Assembly (NCBI GenBank): GCA_964502465.1
Contig: CAZCWX010000059.1
Coordinates: forward strand, 1-14,530
Source: CAZCWX01 sp964502465
Lineage (GTDB): Bacteria > Desulfobacterota > Binatia > Bin18
Direction of reading: 5' to 3'
DNA length: 14,530 bases
How positions within the stretch are numbered: position 1 is the first letter of the stretch; every line of letters starts with the position of its first letter. Position numbers and translations under genes: made by a program. Shown here piece after piece: positions 6,567-13,267 of the stretch. The notes under the pieces were generated by a model that worked only from the letters and a program-made list of their open reading frames with translations, was not told the origin of the DNA and did no database searches.

Positions 6567-8312
6567 ATGCCCACCCCCCTCGAGCAATGGGTAGACCAGA
6601 TTGCTCAGCTCACCCGACCAAAAAACATCTATTGGTGCGATGGTTCTGAAGCCGAGTATCAACGACTGGTCAAGGAAATGCTTGACACTGGGACCCTGAT
6701 GGAACTCAATCAAAAAGAGTATCCCGGATGTTATCTGCACCGCAGCAACCCTAGTGACGTAGCTCGGACAGAGCATTTGACGTTTGTTTGCCCCCGTCAA
6801 CAAGAAGCCGCTGGACCGAACAACAACTGGATGGCTCCGGCCGAAGCCAAAGAGAAAGTTGGCGTCCTTTTCTCCGGTTCGATGAAAGAACGCACGCTAT
6901 ACGTGGTTCCCTATATTATGGGTCCAGCTACTTCTCCGTACAGTCAGGTTGGCGTAGAGATTACGGATAGTCCGTATGTGGCAATCAGCATGCGCATTAT
7001 GACCCGTATGGGTCAGGTCGCTCTCGAGCGCCTCGGTTCCTCAGATAATTTTGTGAGAGGGCTCCATTCTTTGGGAGATCTGAGCCCGGATCGTCGCTTT
7101 ATTCTGCATTTCCCTGAAGAACGCCTCATTTGGTCGGTGGGTTCTGGCTATGGTGGCAATGCCTTGCTCGGGAAAAAATGCCATGCGCTTCGCTTAGGAA
7201 GTGCCATGGCTCGCGAAGACGGGTGGCTGGCTGAGCACATGCTCATACTTGGTATTGAAGAGCCGAGTGGCCGCACGACCTACGTTGCTGCGGCTTTTCC
7301 CAGTGCCTGCGGCAAAACCAATATGGCGATGTTAGTGCCTCCTCCGAGCCAAAAAAGATACAAGGTCTGGACGGTGGGAGAGGATATCGCGTGGATGCAC
7401 CCCGGACCTGATGGCCGGTTGTGGGCAATCAACCCAGAGGCGGGGTTCTTTGGCGTTGCGCCAGGCACGAATTCTCATACCAATCCGAATGTGATGGCAA
7501 CGATTCGCAAGAATACCATTTTTACCAACGTCGCGGTGACGCCACATATGACACCGTACTGGGAGGGAATGGATGGCCCTCCCCCACACGACGCACTCGA
7601 TTGGCAGGGCAAGCCCTGGACACCAGACAGTGTCACAAAAGCTGCGCACCCAAACTCACGCTTCACCACGCCGGCTCATCAGTGTCCAGCAATGTCATCG
7701 GAGTGGGAAAACCCCAATGGAGTCCCTATCTCAGCGATGCTGTTCGGCGGTCGCCGCGCGAGTCTCGTCCCGCTCGTGTATCAATCTTTCAGTTGGCAGC
7801 ATGGCGTCTTTCTCGGTGCGACCATGGCCTCTGAGACCACAGCAGCAGCGACCGGAGCAGTAGGAGTGGTGCGGCGCGATCCCATGGCGATGTTGCCCTT
7901 CTGTGGCTACAACATGGGTGACTATTTTGGCCACTGGCTGCGCATGGGCCAGCGCCTGACCCAGCCGCCGCAGATCTTCCGGGTGAACTGGTTCCGTATG
8001 AGTCCGGAAGGAAAATATCTGTGGCCTGGCTTTGGTGAGAACCTGCGTGTGCTTCGGTGGGTGTTAGGACGTGTGCATGGAGAAATTGGCGCCGCCGAGA
8101 CGCCGATTGGCTACACTCCCCATCCAACAGGAATTGATGTGACGGGCCTGGACGTGTCACCAACAGTGCTCAAGGAACTGTTCGCGATTGATCGCCCTGG
8201 CTGGCTGGATGCTGTTGCTGGCCAGCAGGAATTCTTTAAGAAGTTCGGCGATCGGTTGCCGAAAGAAATCTGGCAAGAAAGCGAAGCACTTGCCAAACGG
8301 CTGCAATCCTAG
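6567..8312 (+). CDS. pckG: Phosphoenolpyruvate carboxykinase, GTP-dependent
   Basis: Converts oxaloacetate and GTP to phosphoenolpyruvate, CO2 and GDP, the entry to gluconeogenesis from C4 acids; cytosolic. It is the GTP class, not the ATP class: the P-loop reads AAAFPSACGKTN (241-252) with the reactive cysteine C248 and K250. The second kinase motif is VGEDIAWMHPGPDGRLWAINPEAGFFGVAPGTN (270-302) with metal ligand D273, and GKKCHALRL (202-210) and H224 in GWLAEHML supply the other manganese ligands. At 581 residues the length is close to the usual 590-620. The start is fixed by GGAGG (6554-6558), eight bases before the ATG. The leader carries a heptamer-repeat hairpin and a promoter-like pair. 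It lies beside the cobalamin adenosyltransferase and near ethylmalonyl-CoA pathway genes, consistent with growth on acetate-type or dicarboxylic substrates. Confidence 0.96.
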   Translation: MPTPLEQWVDQIAQLTRPKNIYWCDGSEAEYQRLVKEMLDTGTLMELNQKEYPGCYLHRSNPSDVARTEHLTFVCPRQQEAAGPNNNWMAPAEAKEKVGVLFSGSMKERTLYVVPYIMGPATSPYSQVGVEITDSPYVAISMRIMTRMGQVALERLGSSDNFVRGLHSLGDLSPDRRFILHFPEERLIWSVGSGYGGNALLGKKCHALRLGSAMAREDGWLAEHMLILGIEEPSGRTTYVAAAFPSACGKTNMAMLVPPPSQKRYKVWTVGEDIAWMHPGPDGRLWAINPEAGFFGVAPGTNSHTNPNVMATIRKNTIFTNVAVTPHMTPYWEGMDGPPPHDALDWQGKPWTPDSVTKAAHPNSRFTTPAHQCPAMSSEWENPNGVPISAMLFGGRRASLVPLVYQSFSWQHGVFLGATMASETTAAATGAVGVVRRDPMAMLPFCGYNMGDYFGHWLRMGQRLTQPPQIFRVNWFRMSPEGKYLWPGFGENLRVLRWVLGRVHGEIGAAETPIGYTPHPTGIDVTGLDVSPTVLKELFAIDRPGWLDAVAGQQEFFKKFGDRLPKEIWQESEALAKRLQS

Positions 8313-8315
8313 AAT

Positions 8316-8379
8316 AGGGGTTAGGGATTGGTAAAGACCCAGAAAATTTTTCCTAACCCCTAATCCCTAACCTCCAACC
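8316..8379. repeat. Heptamer-period inverted repeat element between pckG and pduO
   Basis: Left arm AGGGGTT 8316, AGGGATT 8323; right arm CCTAACC 8352, CCTAATC 8359, CCTAACC 8366, TCCAACC 8373, all with a period of seven. GGTTAGGGATT (8319-8329) pairs perfectly over 11 bases with AATCCCTAACC (8362-8372). The element begins three bases after the pckG stop and its right arm runs to within four bases of the next start codon, leaving no room for a ribosome-binding site. Confidence 0.8.
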
Positions 8380-8382
8380 CCC

Positions 8383-9021
8383 ATGGCCATTCGCATCACC
8401 AAAGTCTACACCCGCACCGGCGATAAGGGATTCACCAAGTTAGTCGGTGGCAAGAAAGTCCCCAAAGATGCAGCCCGCATTGAGGCTTATGGAACGATCG
8501 ACGAACTGAATGCGGTCCTCGGTCTGGCGCGAGTTTTCAACGATGAGCTGAAGGAGCGCCGACCTGCCGCCCAACGGCTCGACGAAATCTTCCGCCGTTT
8601 GCAGAATGAATTATTCGATTTGGGCAGTGAACTCGCTACTCCTCCGGACTTCTCCTATGAAGGCATGTTTCGGGTTGGAGAAAGCGAAGTCAAAGCCTTA
8701 GAATGGCTCATCGACGATTGTCAAAAAGATCTGGAACCGCTGAATTCGTTTATTCTACCTGGTGGTGGAAAGGTCGGTGGCTTTCTCCATCAGGCTCGCA
8801 CCGTGTGTCGCCGGGCCGAACGTGAGATCCTGCGTTTGTCGCAAGAGGAAACGATTGGTGAATGGCCACTCAAGTATGTCAACCGGCTTAGTGACCTGCT
8901 CTTTGTACTCTCCCGTTGGGCGAGTAAACAGCTAGGAGAACCAGAGTATTTATGGGAGCGTGGGCTGCGTGGGCATGAGAGAGAGAAACGGAAAACGGCA
9001 AGCGGAAAACGGCAAGCGTAA
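8383..9021 (+). CDS. pduO: Cob(I)alamin adenosyltransferase, PduO type
   Basis: Transfers the adenosyl group of ATP to reduced cobalamin to make adenosylcobalamin, the cofactor of methylmalonyl-CoA and ethylmalonyl-CoA mutases. Features of the trimeric PduO/MMAB four-helix-bundle family: the N-terminal ATP-binding YTRTGDKG (9-16), IEAYGTIDELNAVLG (33-47), ILPGGGKVGGFLHQART (124-140), CRRAEREI (142-149) and NRLSDLLFVLSRW (167-179). The core ends near residue 197. The remaining Arg/Lys-rich tail of about 15 residues (HEREKRKTASGKRQA) is encoded by heptamer repeats (8986-9020), so it is probably an acquired tail without function. No Shine-Dalgarno sequence precedes the ATG; the upstream bases are C-rich repeat. 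The 70-base spacing from pckG suggests co-transcription. Confidence 0.93.
   Translation: MAIRITKVYTRTGDKGFTKLVGGKKVPKDAARIEAYGTIDELNAVLGLARVFNDELKERRPAAQRLDEIFRRLQNELFDLGSELATPPDFSYEGMFRVGESEVKALEWLIDDCQKDLEPLNSFILPGGGKVGGFLHQARTVCRRAEREILRLSQEETIGEWPLKYVNRLSDLLFVLSRWASKQLGEPEYLWERGLRGHEREKRKTASGKRQA
8986..9020 (+). repeat. Heptamer tandem repeat overlapping the 3' end of pduO
   Basis: Five in-phase heptamers: AAACGGA 8986, AAACGGC 8993, AAGCGGA 9000, AAACGGC 9007, AAGCGTA 9014. They encode the last residues and stop of pduO. Only one arm is seen; there is no inverted partner nearby. Confidence 0.8.
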
Positions 9022-9040
9022 CCGCAACTGGAGCGGATAT

Positions 9041-9724
9041 ATGGCAGAGTCGCCACTTTATTTTAAGCAGATTGAAATCGGCCCGATGCAGAATTTCACT
9101 TATCTGATCGGTGATCCAGTGAGCCGTGAGGCCGTGGTCGTCGATGCGGCATGGGATATTCCCGCGATTGTCCGCCTCGCTGAACAAGATGGGTTCACTA
9201 TTAGTAAAACATTGGTGACCCATTATCATCAAGATCACCTTGGGGGCGATTTTGCTGGGCATCATATTCAAGGGGCAGCCGAACTCCTTGAACATGTGAA
9301 GACCAAAGTCTACATCAATAAAGCGGAAGCCCCCTTTCTTGGTCGTCTCGCAGGGCTCTCGACATCTGATATTATTCAAGTTGATAGTGGCGATACGACA
9401 AACGTGGGCAACGTGACGGTCACGTTCATTCATACTCCTGGCCATACTCCAGGTTCGCAGTGCTTTTTGGTTGAGAACCGGCTGGTTGCCGGTGACACTC
9501 TTTTCATCAATTCCTGTGGCCGGGTGGATCTGCCGGGAAGCAGTCCTGAGGATATGTATTATAGTTTGCAGAGACTTGCCAAATTGTCGGACGATACTGT
9601 CCTCTATCCTGGTCATAACTATGCCGACAAACCTTTCGCTACGCTGGACGAGCAGAAACGTCACAATATGTACCTGCGTCTTAGCCTGAGAAACCTGCAA
9701 GAGTTCCTGTCGGTGATGGGCTAG
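9041..9724 (+). CDS. Metallo-beta-lactamase-fold hydrolase, glyoxalase II-like
   Basis: Binuclear-metal hydrolase of 227 residues. Metal ligands are all visible: H61, H63, D65 and H66 in THYHQDHLGGD, H135 in HTPGHTPGS, D152 in AGDTLF, and H192 in YPGHNY. The order and spacing resemble hydroxyacylglutathione hydrolases and ETHE1-type persulfide dioxygenases, so the substrate is probably a thioester or sulfur compound, but no C-terminal glutathione-binding domain is obvious and the exact reaction cannot be named. The start is set at ATG 9041 because GGAG (9030-9033) lies seven bases upstream; the open frame reaches back to 8960 into the pduO repeat tail and that part is rejected. It follows pduO by 19 bases and is likely in the same transcript. 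Confidence 0.88.
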   Translation: MAESPLYFKQIEIGPMQNFTYLIGDPVSREAVVVDAAWDIPAIVRLAEQDGFTISKTLVTHYHQDHLGGDFAGHHIQGAAELLEHVKTKVYINKAEAPFLGRLAGLSTSDIIQVDSGDTTNVGNVTVTFIHTPGHTPGSQCFLVENRLVAGDTLFINSCGRVDLPGSSPEDMYYSLQRLAKLSDDTVLYPGHNYADKPFATLDEQKRHNMYLRLSLRNLQEFLSVMG

Positions 9725-9733
9725 CTGCTGGTG

Positions 9734-9754
9734 GCACGGACTTCGAGCCCGTGC
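9734..9754. repeat. Short hairpin after the hydrolase gene
   Basis: GCACGG (9734-9739) and CCGTGC (9749-9754) form a six-base stem around ACTTCGAGC, ten bases beyond the hydrolase stop. It resembles the dispersed GCACGG...CCGTGC intergenic palindromes seen in many genomes. There is no T-run, so termination is uncertain. Confidence 0.5.
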
Positions 9755-9770
9755 TCTATAACAGGCTAAA

Positions 9771-9869
9771 TCAAACCACATCAGATTGGTGCACTCCCTC
9801 ACTGGCAGTTGGTCCCCCCCCACGCCGCCGGAGCGTAAGAACTTGGATAAGAATCTCGTCAAATGTCAT
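9771..9869 (-). pseudogene. Remnant of a cyclase/ATPase-type gene start
   Basis: A minus-strand frame of 32 codons begins with a good ribosome-binding site (AGGAG before ATG 9869) and reads MTFDEILIQVLTL, then RRRGG, before degenerating across a G8 run and stopping. From memory, this opening resembles the conserved N-terminus of large adenylate/guanylate cyclase-ATPase proteins of Deltaproteobacteria and Tectomicrobia (MTFDEIL..V..LLQR.GRVSYRALKR). Nothing of the later domains is present, so this would be a truncated relic. The recognition rests on a short motif. Confidence 0.35.
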
Positions 9870-9887
9870 CGTCTCTCCTCTGCCGGA

Positions 9888-10100
9888 TCAAGCAGCATCG
9901 TCCGCCTGCTCTTGAGCGGCCTGCCGCTCTCGGCGGAACTGGTGAAGGAGGGCCACCAACAGGGGAAGGGTATCAGCCTGGGGGAAGCGAGAGGAGGCGA
10001 GCGCGTGCTGACACTTTGGGCAATACAGCTCTCCAACCTCTCGATGTCTCTCGATCTCTGCTCTAGCACGATCGGGTGAAGAAGCAAAGCCAAAGGCCAC
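9888..10100 (-). CDS. Doubtful small ORF with a single CPKC motif
   Basis: Seventy codons from a GTG at 10100, ending 18 bases before the cyclase-like ATG. The sequence has a charged helical start (RARAEIERHREVGELY), one CPKC pair, then LPLLVALLHQFRRERQAAQEQADDAA, which would form an amphipathic helix. Composition is protein-like rather than shadow-like, but there is no visible ribosome-binding site, only one half of a possible zinc ribbon, and no recognised family. It could be the tail of a decayed gene, the same relic as the neighbouring cyclase-like start, or chance. Confidence 0.25.
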   Translation of the reverse strand: MAFGFASSPDRARAEIERHREVGELYCPKCQHALASSRFPQADTLPLLVALLHQFRRERQAAQEQADDAA

Positions 10101-10173
10101 AACGTTTGGCTGTTACTGGAGAGGCTAGCGCTTGACCCTGGTGATGAGAACTGTCTCTCCTTCCCATTCGTCC

Positions 10174-10202
10174 TTGTTGCTCTGGACAGAACCATGTACA
10201 TT
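10174..10202 (+). promoter_or_regulatory. Sigma70-type promoter candidate for mch
   Basis: TTGTTG (10174-10179) and TACATT (10197-10202) with a 17-base spacer, 45 bases before the mch start. The match to consensus is moderate. Confidence 0.35.
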
Positions 10203-10246
10203 AAACCGTCTGCAGGCTTGTTCACAAACCCTGGGAGGAACCCTCC

Positions 10247-11305
10247 ATGCTCATCCGGAAAAAACGTGGCAACTTTCTCGAAGATTTTCGTGTCGGCCGG
10301 CTCTTCCGTCATAAAGTTGGAAAGACCGTGACAGAGGGATTGTTCAATGCCTTTACCGAATTTGGCATGACCACGAATCCTCTTTCAAAAAATCTCCGTT
10401 ACGCTCAGCGGTATGGATTTCGTGGCCTCGTCGCACCGCCAGGGTTGGTGATGAACATCGTGTTCAGCCAGAGTGTCGAGGATATCTCTGAGAACGCACG
10501 AGCGAACCTCGAATATCGTGACATGCGCTTTGGTACGCCGGTGTACATTGGCGACACGATCGAGGTCGAAACGACCATCCTTGGGGTACAGCCCTCCTCG
10601 CGTGAACCCGACCGTGGCGTGGTACACGTGCAAACGACAGGTCGAAACCAAAACGGCGAGGTCGCCCTTACCTTTCAACGGAAGGTGCAGATTTGGAAAG
10701 GTGATTCTGAGGCAAAAGTTGAGGCTGCTGCGCTGTCAGATGTGCCTACAGTCCTCTGCGAACTCGCGTTGCCTGCGTACGATGCGAGCGAACGATACAG
10801 CGAGCTTGCACATCTCACGAACGCAGATACCTATTTTGAAGACTTCACTCCTGGCGACACGATCGAGCATTCGCGCGGACGCACAGTGACAACCACACAT
10901 ATGGAACTCACCGCCATGCTCGACAACACCTCTCAGGTTCACAGCAACCAGTATTTAATCGACCAAAATCCGCAAAAATACATCGGCGGACAGTTGATCG
11001 TGTACGGCGGGATTCCATTCAACCTCTGTTTAGGTCTTTCCTGTCCGGATGTCGGCGATAATGCTCTCGGTGATGTATGTTATGTCACTGGCCGTCATAC
11101 GGGGCCGGTATTTGTTGGGGATACGGTCTTTGCGTCAACGGAGATCACGGACAAGAGAGACTATCCAGGCCGACCAGATCTCGGCACCGTCGCAACGATC
11201 CTGCGCGGGCACAAGTTTGTACGCAAGGGCGAAGCCTGGGAAAAAATGGAAATCTTTTATCTCGAGCGGGAAATGACGGTAAAGCGAAAGAGTCACTATG
11301 GCTAG
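10247..11305 (+). CDS. mch: Mesaconyl-CoA hydratase (beta-methylmalyl-CoA dehydratase)
   Basis: MaoC-type enzyme with two fused hotdog domains (about 8-150 and 195-340), 352 residues, the size of Rhodobacter Mch. It hydrates mesaconyl-C1-CoA to beta-methylmalyl-CoA in the ethylmalonyl-CoA pathway. Shared features recalled from characterised Mch: the opening GNFLEDFRVG (8-17), ISENARANLEYRDMRFG (80-96), GDTIEVETTILG (102-113), then in the second domain DNTSQVHSN (226-234) with the putative catalytic histidine H232, IVYGG (251-255) and SGRHT-like TGRHTGPVFVGDT (281-293). The start is fixed by GGAGG (10234-10238), eight bases before the ATG. A general MaoC enoyl-CoA hydratase is the alternative, but the double-domain layout and the mcd and mcl1 neighbours favour Mch. 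It converges with mcd. Confidence 0.85.
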   Translation: MLIRKKRGNFLEDFRVGRLFRHKVGKTVTEGLFNAFTEFGMTTNPLSKNLRYAQRYGFRGLVAPPGLVMNIVFSQSVEDISENARANLEYRDMRFGTPVYIGDTIEVETTILGVQPSSREPDRGVVHVQTTGRNQNGEVALTFQRKVQIWKGDSEAKVEAAALSDVPTVLCELALPAYDASERYSELAHLTNADTYFEDFTPGDTIEHSRGRTVTTTHMELTAMLDNTSQVHSNQYLIDQNPQKYIGGQLIVYGGIPFNLCLGLSCPDVGDNALGDVCYVTGRHTGPVFVGDTVFASTEITDKRDYPGRPDLGTVATILRGHKFVRKGEAWEKMEIFYLEREMTVKRKSHYG

Positions 11306-11307
11306 CC

Positions 11308-11335
11308 ATCAGCTTTCAGCTATGAGCTATCAGCT
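11308..11335. repeat. Heptamer tandem repeat after mch
   Basis: ATCAGCT 11308, TTCAGCT 11315, ATGAGCT 11322, ATCAGCT 11329: four in-phase heptamers beginning three bases after the mch stop. The word family is the same as in the element upstream of mcl1 (13162-13250). No inverted arm is seen here. Confidence 0.8.
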
Positions 11336-11353
11336 TTAGAAAGAATGAACCGG

Positions 11354-11395
11354 AGAAACGGAGACATGCTTTTGATTCCCCGACTCCCCGTTTCT
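11354..11395. terminator. Hairpin between convergent mch and mcd
   Basis: AGAAACGG (11354-11361) pairs perfectly with CCGTTTCT (11388-11395). The arms again show a loose seven-base rhythm. It lies between two converging genes and may limit read-through in both directions. A T6 run (11415-11420) follows 20 bases later at the mcd stop, too far for a classical intrinsic terminator. Confidence 0.45.
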
Positions 11396-11419
11396 TTCCT
11401 TCTGGGCTGAGCGCTTTTT

Positions 11420-13057
11420 TCATGCCAGCAACGTCCGCGCAATCACTTTCAGTTCCAGAATCGGCTTCACGCCTTCAAAAATCGGCAACACCAGCGCATC
11501 AACCACATAACGCGAAATCGCGTATTCTTCTCCGTACCCCCACCCGCCGTGGATGAGTTGACCCTCTTGAGTGACCCACACGGCGACGTCGCACGCTAAC
11601 AGCTTAGCCATTGCTGCGGTAATGGCCGCGGCCTCATCTTTGTCCATCGCTGGTGCAGCTGCGTAGGCGAGCTGGCGGGCGGCGGCTAAGTGCGTGGCCA
11701 TACGACCCAGTTTGTACTGGGTGAGCTGGAAATCGCCGAGCGGACTGCCAAACTGTTTGCGCTCGTTCGCATAGGTTGCCGTCACTTCGAGTGCAGCTTG
11801 CGCTAAGCCCGTCGCCCGGCCACCCGTCTGCAACCGCCCAGCGGCGAATCCTGCCATCTGCAAGTAGAACCCTTTGTGCAACCCGCCTTCTTCACCGACG
11901 AGATTTTCGCCGGGCACAAAGTAATTTTCCAGGTTGAGAATGTAGGAGTGCATACCACGGTAACCCAGCGTGGGAATAGCATGACCTTGGAGCAATCCGC
12001 CGGTCGGCTGGCGCATCTCGAATGAATGGCCAGGAAAGGCGTCTTTCTCGACGATAAACAGCGACAAACCCCGTGCACCAGAGCGAGGATCAGGATTGGT
12101 ACGAGCGAGAAGCGCAATAATGTCTGCGCGACCGGCAAAGGTGCACCACGCCTTGGCGCCGTTGAGGAGAAACCCTTGTTTCCCACCTACGGAAGCTGGC
12201 TCGGCACGGCACTTCACAGACGCCACGTCTGACCCAGTGTCCGGTTCAGTCACCGAGATAGCGACCATCAGTTGTCCCGCAGCAATCGGGGGCAGCCATT
12301 TTTGCTTTTGTGCTTCAGTGCCTCCGCGCAGGAGCGCTTTGGTGAGAATCTCTGGACGGGTAATCAGACTGCCAGCTACGCCTAAGGAAGCAGCGGACAA
12401 CTCCTCAGTGGTGACGATCATCGCCAGATTGCCCATGCCGCCACCGCCATACTCTTCGGGGACAGACATACCAAAGAAACCGAGCTCGGCCATCTTCTGG
12501 ATAATGGGTTCCGGGATAAGCTCGTCATGACGATGGACACGCTCTGCAACTGGTGCAACTTCAGTTTTGGCGAACTGGCGGACGGAATCGCGCGTCATGA
12601 GGGCAATATCGTTGTCGAGCCACGCATTATTGACCCCTCGGCTGGCGATAACCGATTGTCCAATATGACGAAAACGGCTCTCATGCGTCCCTGCCCGAAT
12701 AGCAGTCTTGACGTTTGCGCGCCCAAGAGTATTGGCGAGGAACGCTTCAGTAAAGCCAAAATCGGCAAGATGCGCATCGATCTGGCTCAGGAGTTTCTGA
12801 CCGACCTCAGCAGTAAAGCTCAGTGCCATCTCGCCAGCTTCTGTATTACCATGGCTGTGCGCCGCCTGAGCATAGGTCAATAACGCACGAGCCGCCTCGA
12901 CCTCAGTGGCGAGATAGGCCAAGCGCTCGGAGTGGACTTGATACTCGTCGATGCCTTTCCCGTTGGCGGTCAAAGCCCGGCCGTGATGTACGGCCTCATC
13001 TCTAACCTTTTGCAACGTATCGACGATCGTAATGGTGTATTGTAGTACGTCGGTCAT
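11420..13057 (-). CDS. mcd: (2S)-methylsuccinyl-CoA dehydrogenase
   Basis: Flavin acyl-CoA dehydrogenase that oxidises methylsuccinyl-CoA to mesaconyl-C1-CoA in the ethylmalonyl-CoA pathway, passing electrons to ETF. At 545 residues it is about 150 longer than ordinary acyl-CoA dehydrogenases. The extra N-terminal helical domain (1-145), including ERLAYLATEVEAARALL, matches the extension of Rhodobacter Mcd. Core motifs follow: ELGFFGMSVPEEYGGGG (191-207), VTEPDTGSD (269-277), LGYRGMHSY, RKQFGSPLGDFQ (433-444), and the catalytic-base position E528 in LPIFEG. After FEG the usual xxEIQ is replaced by VKPILELK, with one extra residue. The ATG at 13057 is chosen because AGGAG stands seven bases before it; an in-frame GTG at 13078 is less likely. 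It is divergent from mcl1 and convergent with mch. Isovaleryl- or other acyl-CoA activity is possible, but the extension argues for Mcd. Confidence 0.85.
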   Translation of the reverse strand: MTDVLQYTITIVDTLQKVRDEAVHHGRALTANGKGIDEYQVHSERLAYLATEVEAARALLTYAQAAHSHGNTEAGEMALSFTAEVGQKLLSQIDAHLADFGFTEAFLANTLGRANVKTAIRAGTHESRFRHIGQSVIASRGVNNAWLDNDIALMTRDSVRQFAKTEVAPVAERVHRHDELIPEPIIQKMAELGFFGMSVPEEYGGGGMGNLAMIVTTEELSAASLGVAGSLITRPEILTKALLRGGTEAQKQKWLPPIAAGQLMVAISVTEPDTGSDVASVKCRAEPASVGGKQGFLLNGAKAWCTFAGRADIIALLARTNPDPRSGARGLSLFIVEKDAFPGHSFEMRQPTGGLLQGHAIPTLGYRGMHSYILNLENYFVPGENLVGEEGGLHKGFYLQMAGFAAGRLQTGGRATGLAQAALEVTATYANERKQFGSPLGDFQLTQYKLGRMATHLAAARQLAYAAAPAMDKDEAAAITAAMAKLLACDVAVWVTQEGQLIHGGWGYGEEYAISRYVVDALVLPIFEGVKPILELKVIARTLLA

Positions 13058-13161
13058 ACAACTCTCCTCGTGCACCAAGATGGCGAGGAATCCATACCAT
13101 CCCCTCCTTGCCTGAGCTAGGGCGGTTGGGCTAGAGAGATGAACTTGCTAAAGAGATAAGC

Positions 13162-13250
13162 AGTCAGCTATCAGCTACCAGCGAGAAAGGGTCCTTTAGC
13201 CTTGCACTTTTTTCTTATTCCTGCTGAAAGCTAATGGCTGATAGCTCACC
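13162..13250. repeat. Heptamer-period inverted repeat element upstream of mcl1
   Basis: Left arm AGTCAGC 13162, TATCAGC 13169, TACCAGC 13176; right arm GCTGAAA 13223, GCTAATG 13230, GCTGATA 13237, GCTCACC 13244. AGCTATCAGC (13166-13175) pairs perfectly over ten bases with GCTGATAGCT (13237-13246) around a 61-base loop. The right arm ends six bases before the AGGAGG (13257-13262) of mcl1. It lies in the divergent gap between mcd and mcl1. Confidence 0.8.
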
Positions 13251-13267
13251 GCGTATAGGAGGAGCCC

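Larger units (their letters stand above)
9725..10246. other. 522-base gap with decayed or doubtful minus-strand coding sequence
   Basis: The stretch between the hydrolase and mch holds a small hairpin (9734-9754), a C8 homopolymer (9817-9824 region), a 32-codon cyclase-like gene start on the minus strand (9771-9869), a doubtful 70-codon frame on the minus strand (9888-10100) and a promoter-like pair for mch (10174-10202). No intact gene is claimed. Confidence 0.5.

Noticed and set aside
8960..9040. Upstream extension of the metallo-beta-lactamase-fold protein
   Set aside because: The extra 27 residues are read from the heptamer repeat in another frame; ATG 9041 has GGAG at the right distance.
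8888..9862. 324-codon minus-strand open frame
   Set aside because: Lies antisense to the end of pduO and the whole metallo-beta-lactamase-fold gene, whose motifs are complete; the minus product has no recognisable domain.
9866..10312. 148-codon minus-strand frame overlapping the start of mch
   Set aside because: Covers the promoter, ribosome-binding site and first codons of mch, and its product is low-complexity Ser/Arg/Pro.
6484..13250. Repeated short words as a CRISPR array
   Set aside because: Units are seven bases, contiguous and degenerate, with no unique spacers of constant length and no cas genes.
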